Notes under the pieces: model-generated
Databases searched by the model: none
What the model was told of the DNA's origin: nothing
The model's input: only the letters and a program-made list of their open reading frames with translations
DNA from: Janthinobacterium lividum
Lineage (GTDB): Bacteria > Pseudomonadota > Gammaproteobacteria > Burkholderiales > Burkholderiaceae_D
DNA: 64,000 bases
Assembly: GCF_034424625.1 (NCBI RefSeq)
Contig: NZ_CP139976.1
Span: 3,844,001 to 3,908,000 of the forward strand
Direction: 5' to 3'
Program-made: the position numbers and the translations under genes
Shown: positions 38,485-46,617 of the stretch, piece after piece
Layout: every line of letters begins with the position of its first letter
Numbering within the stretch: position 1 is the first letter of the stretch

Positions 38485-38645
38485 TCCTTGAAAGATGAGA
38501 AACCGATGGATCGTGTTAGGTCCTGGGTGTTCTGCCAGATTCCTGGTGTGCAATCGCGTGGCTACCTGATCCACCGATGTGATCGGGGTTGGGTCTATCT
38601 CCCCTGCCCCGCAGAGACTCCTACCGCGCGCTAGCAAAAGCCAAT
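38445..38645. repeat. Dispersed repeat, copy A
   Basis: Shares many blocks with 46105-46310, for example TCCTTGAAAGATGAG versus TTCTTGAAAGATGAAG, and the end CGCGCGCTAGCAAAAGCC, which is identical. It truncates the LysR gene and lies next to an IS110 transposase fragment, so it may be the non-coding end of such an element. Confidence 0.75.
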
Positions 38646-38769
38646 CCGGCTTTGGCGGGCTCCGGTAGGATCTCTTCCATGGCTCAACACCTTGCAACGT
38701 TATAGCTGAGGTTTTGCGGGGCGCCGACTTTGACTTGATGCGTTGGCGGTAGATCGACAAAGTATTCCG

Positions 38770-38874
38770 TCATCTCCGATCGATCCAAATTTTGCGCAGC
38801 ACGGCTTTACCCTGAGCATCTACGCCATGCACCTGAAAAACGTTCTTTGCCAGGTCAATGCCTGCAGTAGTCAT
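38770..38874 (-). pseudogene. IS110-family transposase, N-terminal fragment
   Basis: On the minus strand MTTAGIDLAKNVFQVHGVDA starts at 38874 and continues QGKAVLRK before homology stops. GIDLAKNVFQVHG is the RuvC-like DEDD N-terminal motif of IS110 transposases, with the first catalytic Asp. Only about 35 codons remain. The element is dead. Confidence 0.88.
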
Positions 38875-38917
38875 CTCATTAGAACCTTCCGCGATACCGC
38901 AAGAAGGTTGATGTCGT

Positions 38918-39631
38918 TCAAAAGTCCGCATATCGGGGCAGCAAGTCTTGATCGACTAATCGGATTTCGATGGAGTTGGCGATCTTGACGTGCTCGGGAT
39001 TCTCGTCCGAGAATGGCGCGTCGGTGACACTGACGATGATTGTGCCCATCTGCTTCTTGTCGGCTCCCAGAACCGGCACTAGCGCGCGAGCCTCGGGTAC
39101 TTGCTGAACAGTGAGTACCCGAGGCAGGTACAACATCCAGCCGATTCCTGGGCGGTCTTTGAAAACCTTTTTGTCAAAGTAGCCGGCCGATTCAATCGTC
39201 ACGAGGGTGGGATGCCAGAGTACTATGGACTTGTGAATTAGGCTTGTGACGAGTTGCCAATCTTTTGCGAAGGCGCCAGGCTTTGCACGCAGTACCACCA
39301 TACTTGTTTCCGGTATCGGTCGGCCAACGTACTGAACAGACGCACCTTCGCTGCCGTCGCGGCCATTCCACATGCTGACGATACGCGGGTCCACATCGTG
39401 CTTCAAGGACTCAGCCAGCACTGCAATTGCTGCTGTGGTCGGGCCAGCAGGCCCAAAGACTTTGTAAAGGAGCGCTTCTGCTTTTGTGTTGCCTTTGAGA
39501 AGCCATCCATCCAATATCGGTGAACAAGCAAGAAGCTCAGGCACGAGCCCATGCAGTTCATCCAGCATCGTCTTGATCTCAAGCGCGCTGGCATGACGGA
39601 ATATGGTGGTAAATTCGTAGGGACGTTTCAT
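38918..39631 (-). CDS. Imm52-family immunity protein, copy 2
   Basis: 237-aa protein of the Imm52 type, predicted to neutralise a Tox-REase-5 toxin. Its C-terminal half (KDRPGIGWMLYLPRVLT, VPEARALVPV, NPEHVKIANSIEIRLVDQDLLPRY) is nearly identical to the other copy at 40169-40900, while the N-terminal halves are strongly diverged. It is separated from copy 1 by about 540 bases containing an IS66 fragment, so it has become an orphan immunity gene. No clear ribosome-binding site precedes 39631. Confidence 0.82.
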   Translation of the reverse strand: MKRPYEFTTIFRHASALEIKTMLDELHGLVPELLACSPILDGWLLKGNTKAEALLYKVFGPAGPTTAAIAVLAESLKHDVDPRIVSMWNGRDGSEGASVQYVGRPIPETSMVVLRAKPGAFAKDWQLVTSLIHKSIVLWHPTLVTIESAGYFDKKVFKDRPGIGWMLYLPRVLTVQQVPEARALVPVLGADKKQMGTIIVSVTDAPFSDENPEHVKIANSIEIRLVDQDLLPRYADF

Positions 39632-39742
39632 GGATTGAATACCGTTTCGATTGGAAGCCGCATGGTCATGAGTGCTTTTGAGAAAAACCGATAACTTTTA
39701 GATTGCATGAAGTACCAGCGGAGTTGAACCGGTGGCATCGCC

Positions 39743-39915
39743 CACTATCGCCAGCATCCCTTGGAGTTCAAACGCGCATTGGTGGCGCTGCCGCTGCTAC
39801 CGTGCGCCTCGGTAGCTCGCACCGCCCGCGAACACGGTTTCAATGCCAACCAGGTGTTCAGCTGACGCCGTCTTTACGAGCAAGGGCGCCTCGGCGTACC
39901 CGTGTTAATGCGTGA
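39743..39915 (+). pseudogene. IS66-family TnpA (OrfA) remnant
   Basis: In one + frame HYRQHPLEFKRALVALPLLP is followed by CASVARTAREHGFNANQVFS, then a stop where Trp (TGG) is expected, and RRLYEQGRLGVPV continues. This is the helix-turn-helix protein TnpA of IS66 elements. The nonsense mutation and missing flanks make it dead. It sits between the two immunity genes. Confidence 0.85.
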
Positions 39916-40168
39916 CGATGTGATCGGTCGGCGGGGAGTGACCAGCGTAAAGCTGGTCGCACCCATAGTTCCAGAGAGGGGACGGTCGAAGCGTCGAAGT
40001 AGGCGGCGTGCCCGTCTCTTACTAAGGCCGTATCAAATCCGGTCAGCGTGCAGTTACTGCAGATTAGGACGATGTACCAAAGGCCACTTGACTTGACCTT
40101 GTTGTCGAACAGTGATTATCCCCTGCATGGCAGGATATTTTCGTACCATCGAAGTGAGTTATCCTTCG

Positions 40169-40900
40169 TCAAATATCGACATAGCGAGGCAGCAAGTCCT
40201 GATCGACCAGACGAATTTCAATGGCATTGGCGATCTTGACGTGCTCAGGATTCTCATCATTGAAAGGCTCGTCGTTGACACTTACGATGATGGTGCCGAT
40301 CTGCTTGTCTTTACCTTGCTCGCCCGTCGCCATGACGGGTACCAAGGCACGGGCTTCTGGCACTTGCTGGGTCGTCAGTACACGCGGCAGGTACAACATC
40401 CAGCCAACACCTGGACGATCTTTGAAGACTTGTTTTTCAAAATAATCGTTACGTGCAACTGTGATCAATACCGGCCGCAGAGAACCCGCGATAATGGACA
40501 GTAGCTCTTTCACTCCATGTATGCCAAGCCGTTTCGCCCCGACGCCTTTGTAGCTGATCTTAAACGACCAAGCGGGCCAGTCACTGTCGCTAAACCCAAG
40601 CGCCATAGTCGCGCCCTCACCCTCTCCGAGTTCGCCATTCCAGGCGCTGAGAAATCGGAATTTCTCACCCTTGAACTGCGTCTCAAGTACGGCTTCGGCC
40701 GCTGTGGTGAGCTCTCCCGAAGCGTCGAAAACCGGATACAGAAACGACTTCTCTTTAGTATCCTGCGACAAAAACCAGTTCTTTCCAAGCGCCTCGGTTT
40801 TCTGCAAGAAACGGGCTACCATTGCGATTTTTTTGACGGCAGGTCGGAACGCAATGGATGGGTTCACAGTATCACGTTTAAATAAAGATTTTATTATCAT
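40169..40900 (-). CDS. Imm52-family immunity protein, copy 1 (TsiT-like)
   Basis: 243-aa predicted cytoplasmic immunity protein next to the toxin gene. It aligns along its length with copy 2; the C-terminal half is almost identical (KDRPGVGWMLYLPRVLTTQQ, NPEHVKIANAIEIRLVDQDL). The ATG at 40900 lies one base after the toxin stop and aligns best with the other copy; an ATG at 40924 would overlap the toxin gene by 23 bases. In Pseudomonas aeruginosa the TseT toxin is likewise followed by its immunity gene tsiT. Copy 1 is the likely cognate protector. Confidence 0.85.
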   Translation of the reverse strand: MIIKSLFKRDTVNPSIAFRPAVKKIAMVARFLQKTEALGKNWFLSQDTKEKSFLYPVFDASGELTTAAEAVLETQFKGEKFRFLSAWNGELGEGEGATMALGFSDSDWPAWSFKISYKGVGAKRLGIHGVKELLSIIAGSLRPVLITVARNDYFEKQVFKDRPGVGWMLYLPRVLTTQQVPEARALVPVMATGEQGKDKQIGTIIVSVNDEPFNDENPEHVKIANAIEIRLVDQDLLPRYVDI

Positions 40901-40901
40901 G

Positions 40902-41486
40902 TTATGGAATGTAAAAAGTGGCAATACCCAGCTCAGTTAACTGGGGGCGCATGTGCTTATAAGCGAGTGGCGTTTGGAAGTACCATGACAGCGAAGCTGG
41001 CGGGTTATTCTTGACAATGTTGGACTGAGCCGCGGCCTGCTTCAATGCCATATTCTCGAATATTTGTTCTTGAAAATCGTATTTAAACTCACCGTTTGAC
41101 TTAAAAAACTGGTCATAATCCGCTTTTGCTTCCTGCAACAGGCACAAGCGGGATTGGAAGCCGTCAAAGTCCTTTCCTTCAAACACCCATTCCATCCCAA
41201 TCAGGAAGCCAGTAATCCGGGCTTGGTAATCGCGTGCTGCTGGCGACATGCTGTGTGGAACAGCCATAAGCGTACCCTTGTCTGGCGGGCACCGGCATCT
41301 TTCTTTGGTATCGCTTCGCGTCTCGGCACGCGCGAGGGGGGTGACGCGGGCGTCTTTTGCGTCTTCTGCCTCTTTTTTTCGTTTGCGCAAGGCTTCGTCC
41401 GTGAGCACTGCTCCCGCAGCGATACCCAAGGCTAACAAAATTTTTTCCACGACTGCTGGTATTACCAATATCGGTAGCGCACCCAT
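40902..41486 (-). CDS. T6SS effector with Tox-REase-5 nuclease domain (TseT-like)
   Basis: 194-aa putative DNase delivered into rival cells by a type VI secretion system. The N-terminal 35 residues hold a hydrophobic segment (LPILVIPAVVEKILLALG), then a charged linker. The catalytic domain begins at CRCPPDKG and contains ARDYQARITGF, GMEWVFEG, FDGF and QEAKADYDQFF; the last two supply the Asp and ExK residues of the PD-(D/E)xK fold. The ATG overlaps the stop of the upstream gene by one base (TAATG). Gene order and neighbours equal the PA3904-PA3908 TseT locus of P. aeruginosa. Confidence 0.88.
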   Translation of the reverse strand: MGALPILVIPAVVEKILLALGIAAGAVLTDEALRKRKKEAEDAKDARVTPLARAETRSDTKERCRCPPDKGTLMAVPHSMSPAARDYQARITGFLIGMEWVFEGKDFDGFQSRLCLLQEAKADYDQFFKSNGEFKYDFQEQIFENMALKQAAAQSNIVKNNPPASLSWYFQTPLAYKHMRPQLTELGIATFYIP

Positions 41487-41833
41487 TAGTGCTCTCCTTC
41501 CAGTTTTTTATCCATCACCGCGATCAGTTCGTCGAACCTCTGTTCCGGCGTGGCGCCAGGCTTGCGCAGGTAGGCATCAACCAGCGGGTCGTCATGAATC
41601 CCAGGCGCGTCGGCCGCCAGATACATCAGATGTACGATATGCGGCGTGGACCTGAAACCGATTCGAATGGCGTAGGTGTACGCCGCCAGCATGCGCTCGA
41701 TCACGGCCGCCCGGCCTGGCTGGATTGCCATGTCGGCACGCTTGGCCAAAAATTGGTCCGCCACTGCGATGACGAAATCGCTCATGTCGCCGGTTTGCAC
41801 TGCACGCCATTGCTCCTCACTGAACGTCAGCAT
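41486..41833 (-). CDS. T6SS effector co-chaperone-like protein
   Basis: 115-aa soluble protein, helical by pattern, starting EEQWRAVQTGDMSDF. It holds the slot of co-TecT, the co-chaperone that acts with the DUF4123 chaperone TecT in the P. aeruginosa TseT locus. AGGGAGG lies four bases before the ATG. It overlaps the DUF4123 gene by 17 bases and the toxin gene by one base, so the cassette is tightly coupled. The assignment rests mainly on position and size. Confidence 0.7.
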   Translation of the reverse strand: MLTFSEEQWRAVQTGDMSDFVIAVADQFLAKRADMAIQPGRAAVIERMLAAYTYAIRIGFRSTPHIVHLMYLAADAPGIHDDPLVDAYLRKPGATPEQRFDELIAVMDKKLEGEH

Positions 41834-42323
41834 CGTGCCTCCCTATGATTGCCCGCTTGCCGTCGAGCAGCAAGTGCCATTCATGAATGTGGCCAAACAT
41901 CGCCTCCCGCTGTGCCGGCTCAAGTATTTGTGCCAGCTTCACCAACACGCGTGGATCCCAAAAGCGCAGCAGCGCTGCGCGGCCATCTGGTAGCCGTATT
42001 TCCAAGTGTAGTTGCAGCAACTGCGCCAGGCCACCAAGGTCGTGCACGGCGAACAGCCAGGTAACGGAAGGTGTTTCTTGCTCCAGTGCGGCCACGTCTT
42101 CAAGAAACGAAGGCGCTGCTCCCGCCACGTCGACCAACCAGGGGCCTGCATGCGCGAGCGCAGCGTCGGGTGTGCCGGTAAATAGCGGGTAGCGCGTCCC
42201 ATCCTGCGTCATGCGCGTTTGGCGGTGTGTCTCATATTGAACACCGTCGACCAGTGCGTATAAGCACAGCGCCGAGTGATGTTGCTGAAGTTGCTTCAGG
42301 CGTTCCAGGACGTCAATCAACAT
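41817..42323 (-). CDS. DUF4123 T6SS effector chaperone (TecT/Tap-like)
   Basis: 168-aa adaptor that loads an effector onto the PAAR/VgrG spike. Typical DUF4123 pieces are LYALVDGVQYE, GPWLVDVAGA, VTWLFAVHDL and the C-terminal RFWDPRVL, where Arg and Asp are conserved. The start at 42323 has GGGAG five bases upstream, two bases after the PAAR stop; a start at 42386 would overlap the PAAR gene and is rejected. Confidence 0.88.
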   Translation of the reverse strand: MLIDVLERLKQLQQHHSALCLYALVDGVQYETHRQTRMTQDGTRYPLFTGTPDAALAHAGPWLVDVAGAAPSFLEDVAALEQETPSVTWLFAVHDLGGLAQLLQLHLEIRLPDGRAALLRFWDPRVLVKLAQILEPAQREAMFGHIHEWHLLLDGKRAIIGRHDADVQ

Positions 42324-42325
42324 TG

Positions 42326-42742
42326 TCACTCCCTGATAACGGTGGTCGTGCCAGCGGCGGCAGCGGAAAGCAAGCATTCGAGGCAAATGCCGGAGTCGGT
42401 ATTTGCGGCGATGCTGCCGGCGGTTTCCATCACGTCATTGTCGTCGACATCAGCCGGGTCGCCCACGCTGGACTGGTCCAACCAGATCGTCGTGATTTGG
42501 CCGGAAATCAGTTTTGCACCGCAAGCGGTCGAATCCATGTGACGCGCATAGCCATTGCCAGTGCCGTCCACGACGTCGGCCGTTCCAGATGTGATGGGGA
42601 ACGTGCCCTTGCATTTGGGGCACACCGTCATGTCGCCGACGCGCGCTATATTCTTGCCATTGATGTCACAGGTGAAATCGGCGCTGATGACCGTGCCGCC
42701 ATGACTGGTCTTGTCGCCCATGACAATGAAAGGTCTGCTCAA
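42326..42742 (-). CDS. PAAR-domain T6SS spike protein
   Basis: 138-aa tip protein that sharpens the VgrG spike and carries the effector. The N-terminal half shows the PAAR repeats (GDKTSHGGTVI, ARVGDMTVCPKC, metal-binding Cys and His), and a C-terminal tail with four Cys follows. The gene begins with TTG: AGGAG stands six bases before it and no in-frame ATG is available. The T6SS structural genes and vgrG are not in the window, so this is an orphan effector cassette. Confidence 0.9.
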   Translation of the reverse strand: MSRPFIVMGDKTSHGGTVISADFTCDINGKNIARVGDMTVCPKCKGTFPITSGTADVVDGTGNGYARHMDSTACGAKLISGQITTIWLDQSSVGDPADVDDNDVMETAGSIAANTDSGICLECLLSAAAAGTTTVIRE

Positions 42743-43167
42743 ATGATGCTCCTGAATGGGTGCTGCAACGCAATAAGTTGCATTTATAGCATATTTTTCA
42801 GATACGTCAGCTAAGCACGATTCAAAATGAATAATAATGCGGTTGGATCGGAGCGCAATGAACTTTTCTTTGTTCTAAATGCGAATTGGGACTCTGATGC
42901 CGATGTAAAAGGTTGACTTGGACCTTCCCCAGCATAACGGATGGTAAATGGTATTATTTTCGATCGAGCAACCACGGCAGAATGCCTGCTACTGAGCGGT
43001 ATAACGACACAATTGGCTTCGACAGCCTACCCCTCATCTACTTGAGGCGCGAAATGGGATCGACGATTTTGCATGCTGGCGTTGGAATTACCATCACGGC
43101 TAACGCGATATGGCACCTGATGGTATCACGCCAAAACGGAAGCTTGCCATGGCCGCTTAACCTCTAC
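42743..43167. other. Intergenic region between the PAAR gene and the alpha-glucosidase
   Basis: AT-richer than the surrounding genes. An 86-codon frame on the + strand (42913-43173) has no recognisable product or good ribosome-binding site and is not supported. The left part should hold the promoter of the T6SS cassette, the right end the glucosidase operator. Confidence 0.5.
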
Positions 43168-43185
43168 TTTTAGAGCGCTCTAAAA
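43168..43185. promoter_or_regulatory. LacI-type operator upstream of the alpha-glucosidase gene
   Basis: TTTTAGAGCGCTCTAAAA is a perfect 18-bp palindrome with the central AGCGCT typical of LacI/GalR regulators of sugar genes. It ends 43 bases before the glucosidase start. No LacI-family gene is adjacent, so the regulator must be encoded elsewhere. Confidence 0.75.
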
Positions 43186-43228
43186 ATGGGGAGATTACCC
43201 CGCCAATCAATAAGCGAGAAAGATAATC

Positions 43229-44887
43229 ATGTTGGATAAGAAATGGTGGCATAACGCCGTCGTGTATCAGATCTACCCACGTAGTTTTCAAGACAGCAAT
43301 CACGATGGGGTCGGTGATCTGGCCGGCATCATCGGCAGACTGGACTACCTGCAACATCTGGGAATCAACCTGATCTGGCTGTCGCCAGTGTACCGGTCGC
43401 CGATGGACGATAACGGTTATGACATCTCCGACTATCAGGATATCGCCGCTGAATTCGGCACATTGGCCGAGATGGAGCTGTTGATCGCAGAGGCGGCCAA
43501 GCGCGACATCCGTATTTTGATGGATCTTGTGGTCAACCACACCTCTGACGAGCATGCTTGGTTCGTCGAGGCGAAGAAATCCAAGGATAGCCCCTACCGT
43601 GACTACTACATCTGGCGCAATGCAGGCGCCGATGGCTCCCCGCCGGACCAGCAACGTTCGTATTTTGGCGGGAGTGCATGGGAATACGACGCCGCCAGCG
43701 GTGAATATTACTTCCATCTGTTCTCGAAACGACAGCCGGACCTGAACTGGGAAAATCCCCAGGTGCAGGCAGAGGTGCATCACATGATGAACTGGTGGTT
43801 GGACAAGGGCATCGGCGGCTTCCGCATGGATGTGATCGATCTCATCGGCAAACAGGTCGACCAGCAGATTATCGCCAACGGCGCACAACTGCACCCGCTG
43901 CTGCAGCAAATGCACCAAGCGACCTTGGCGGCACGTGATGTATTGTCGGTGGGCGAGACGTGGAGCGCCACCCCGGAGACCGCCAAGCTGTATTCCGACC
44001 CGGCGCGTCATGAGCTGTCGATGGTCTTCCAGTTTGAGCACATCACCATGACCCACGATACCAAGGAGGGGAAGTGGAAGCCGCAGCCGTTCGATCTGAT
44101 CGAATTCAAGCAAATCATCAGCAAGTGGCAGACCGAGCTGGCCGATACCGGCTGGAACTCGCTGTTCTGGAATAACCACGACCTGCCGCGCGCCGTATCC
44201 AAATACGGCGACCCAGGCCGTTACCGGGTCGAGTCGGCCAAGATGCTGGCCACCGCGCTACATTTTCTCAAGGGTACGCCCTATGTCTATCAAGGCGAGG
44301 AAATAGGCATGACCAATGTACGTTTCGATTCCATCGACGACTATCGCGACATCGAATCGCTCAACCTCTACCACGAACGCACGGCCGCCGGCGTGTCGCC
44401 GGAGACGATGATGGCCGGCATCCACGCCAACGGGCGGGACAATGCACGCACCCCCATGCAGTGGAACAGCACACACAACGCCGGCTTCAGTACTGGCACG
44501 CCCTGGCTAAAGCTGAATCCAAACTACCCCGAGATCAACGTCGCGGCCGCGCTGGAACAACCCGATTCGGTCTTCTTCCACTACCAGAAGCTGATCGAAC
44601 TGCGCAAGCACTGGGACGTCATGGTTTACGGAAAATACCTGCCGTTGCTGGAGCAGCACCCGCAGGTATTCGCCTACCGGCGCAGCCTGGGTAGCCAGCA
44701 GTTGGTTGTCGTCAACAACTTCTCCGGCGAACACGTCGAACTGGATCTGCCGGCAATGCTGCACGGCATAGTCGGGCAAGGCTTGATCAGCAACTATGCC
44801 CAGCGTGACAGCTGGACCGACCACCTCAGCCTGCAGCCATACGAATCGTTTGCTATCGCGTACGAGTGTGAGGCGGAGCGCGGGTAA
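43229..44887 (+). CDS. GH13 alpha-glucosidase (oligo-1,6-glucosidase / trehalose-6-P hydrolase-like)
   Basis: 552-aa cytoplasmic glycoside hydrolase that releases glucose from alpha-glucosides. GH13 motifs: DLVVNHTS (99-106), GFRMDVID with nucleophile Asp 201, VGETW with acid/base Glu 243, and NNHDLPR with Asp 318. Length and the GYDISDYQDIAAEFGT block fit subfamily 31 (oligo-1,6-glucosidase, dextran glucosidase, trehalose-6-phosphate hydrolase). The exact substrate is open. A LacI-type operator lies just upstream. It is flanked by the T6SS cassette and an IS5 remnant, with no transporter or PTS partner nearby. Confidence 0.92.
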   Translation: MLDKKWWHNAVVYQIYPRSFQDSNHDGVGDLAGIIGRLDYLQHLGINLIWLSPVYRSPMDDNGYDISDYQDIAAEFGTLAEMELLIAEAAKRDIRILMDLVVNHTSDEHAWFVEAKKSKDSPYRDYYIWRNAGADGSPPDQQRSYFGGSAWEYDAASGEYYFHLFSKRQPDLNWENPQVQAEVHHMMNWWLDKGIGGFRMDVIDLIGKQVDQQIIANGAQLHPLLQQMHQATLAARDVLSVGETWSATPETAKLYSDPARHELSMVFQFEHITMTHDTKEGKWKPQPFDLIEFKQIISKWQTELADTGWNSLFWNNHDLPRAVSKYGDPGRYRVESAKMLATALHFLKGTPYVYQGEEIGMTNVRFDSIDDYRDIESLNLYHERTAAGVSPETMMAGIHANGRDNARTPMQWNSTHNAGFSTGTPWLKLNPNYPEINVAAALEQPDSVFFHYQKLIELRKHWDVMVYGKYLPLLEQHPQVFAYRRSLGSQQLVVVNNFSGEHVELDLPAMLHGIVGQGLISNYAQRDSWTDHLSLQPYESFAIAYECEAERG

Positions 44888-44939
44888 AGCGTTGTTGTGC
44901 AATCACGTCGAGTCGCGCGAACGCCTGGAAAAATGGTGA

Positions 44940-45083
44940 TGGGTGGTTAAGCGCACGCTGGGCTGGCTGCACCGCTTCCGCCGATTACGCATCCGCTACG
45001 AACGCCGTGCCAATATCCACCAGGCGTTTCTCTCGCTTGCCTGCATATTCATCTGCTGGAGATACATTCAGCGGTTTTGTTAA
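44940..45083 (+). pseudogene. IS5-family transposase, C-terminal fragment
   Basis: A + frame reads WVVKRTLGWLHRFRRLRIRY followed by ERRANIHQAFLSLACIFICW and a stop. This is the C-terminal end (with the E..R..KRTLGW catalytic region) of an IS5/IS427-type DDE transposase. The upstream part is missing or scrambled. Confidence 0.85.
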
Positions 45084-45122
45084 GCGTTCTTAGACATATG
45101 AATCGAAATTTTTATCGTTCAT

Positions 45123-45758
45123 TCAGTCGCTATAATTGCAACTAGTTGGCCAAAATTTCTTGGCCGTTCGCTCATGACAGGCAGCAATTTTTTCCTGTTT
45201 TGTAAATCCAAATTCAACGTTATTGACAAATTTTTCGTCATCAGATAAGTTTGCATGAATATTTTTCTTGGGCCAAGAGGCATATGGCCGCATATCACTG
45301 TCTGCAAATCCAGTCTTCTCAGGTTTGCCATATTTACTTATGTAGCGCTGCAGTGGAATTGGGGAATCTGGTACCCAGCGTATCCAACTGATAGCGAGAG
45401 CATTGTCCGTGTCTTGCTCAGCAAGGATCTTCCAAGTTTTCGACCTGGGATTGTCGTTGGCGGGCGATACGTTGGTGGCCTCTTCGGCCTCTGCCTCTGT
45501 TTGGAGCTTTTTAAATGTGGGACGAGAGTCGCTGAACGCCATATAGAGAACTCCCGGAAATCCGTTCCCAGACAGCTTATAAAAGCCATCGTCCTTTGTC
45601 ACCCAAGCTGCAGCAACTGGTTTTATTTCAGCCAATGGGAAAATATCTTTGATTTTTGCAAGAGAGTAACCATGGTTTATACCTTGAAAAATTTCGGCCT
45701 GAGCACTTGAAAAAATTAATAAGGCTGCAATTGTTAGGGTGATGCGAAGCTTGGTCAT
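45123..45758 (-). CDS. Exported hypothetical protein, 211 aa
   Basis: Signal peptide MTKLRITLTIAALLIFSSAQA, then a soluble mixed domain with YSLAKIKDIFP, a hydrophobic core near FPGVLYMAF, and a C-terminal C-x(9)-C pair. I do not recognise the family. The gene is clearly more AT-rich than the surrounding housekeeping genes, which points to acquisition by transfer. No clear ribosome-binding site precedes the ATG. No neighbour suggests a function. Confidence 0.68.
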   Translation of the reverse strand: MTKLRITLTIAALLIFSSAQAEIFQGINHGYSLAKIKDIFPLAEIKPVAAAWVTKDDGFYKLSGNGFPGVLYMAFSDSRPTFKKLQTEAEAEEATNVSPANDNPRSKTWKILAEQDTDNALAISWIRWVPDSPIPLQRYISKYGKPEKTGFADSDMRPYASWPKKNIHANLSDDEKFVNNVEFGFTKQEKIAACHERTAKKFWPTSCNYSD

Positions 45759-46104
45759 AGATTATTCTTTGCTATCAAAGTGAGTACATATTTTATAATA
45801 TTATCGGCCCGCAGTGATATCTAACCTGCTCAGATCTGACTAGGTAAGCTTAGGATGGTCGCCAACTGTTCACCCATCGCCCCCATGTTGCCTGCTTTTT
45901 GTCCGCATACATATGCAGCATGTCCTGCAGGCTTATTCTAATAATCTACTTTGCAGCAAACGGCCAGTGCAGACGTCTGCACTGGTCACTAGATGAGTTA
46001 TTTTCTTCGCATCGCGTCTGATGTAGCATCATGATGTTTTGCTGAAAGGAAATTATGGAAATTTTATTATTTGTTTGGATCGGTAATGCAGTGTTTTTGA
46101 ATCG
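45759..46104. other. Intergenic, nothing recognised
   Basis: AT-rich stretch without a supported gene. Short frames on the minus strand have neither ribosome-binding sites nor recognisable products. Confidence 0.5.
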
Positions 46105-46310
46105 CCACTGAATTGCCACCAGTCGCTTAGACTCTTCTGATCCATAGTTCTTGAAAGATGAAGAACCGATGCATTGTGTTAGGAGCCTGGGTGTCCTCTG
46201 AAGCACCTGGTGTGCGATCTAGTAGCTGGCTGCTCAAACGACGAGATCGGGGCTGGCCTGTCTATCGCCCCTACCCTGCACAGACTCCTCCCGCGCGCTA
46301 GCAAAAGCCG
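46105..46310. repeat. Dispersed repeat, copy B
   Basis: Homologous to 38445-38645 (shared blocks GAATTGC, TTGAAAGATGA, GAACCGATG, TGTGTTAGG, CCTGGTGTGCRATC, GAGACTCCT-like and CGCGCGCTAGCAAAAGCC). No transposase is adjacent. Flanks upstream of the LysR gene at 46618 hold nothing else I can name. Confidence 0.75.
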
Positions 46311-46617
46311 GCCGTCCCTAGCCATAACTGCCGGCGAAGGATGGCATAGCTGACGGGTGCAACAGCAGAGCGCCTGCTTTCGCGCGCGATAGCGGCACAG
46401 TTGGCTAAGATAAACTAGCCCGTCATCTGCTTCGTGCGCTCGGTCACGCTCTGATGGTGGACTGGTCATCGTGAGCCTCCCAGCCCGCCCAATTGCGAAA
46501 AGCAGTATTTTGAGCGTCTGAAGAGCGTCTGGCAAACTCGTAGCGATTCAAATATCGTGTGAACTGCGATCCACGCGAGGGCGAAAAATCATCTGAAAAA
46601 CTATAACCCTTTTTAGG

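Noticed and set aside
45946..46206. 86-codon minus-strand frame
   Set aside because: AT-rich, Ser/Asn-rich translation, partly inside the dispersed repeat; no ribosome-binding site.
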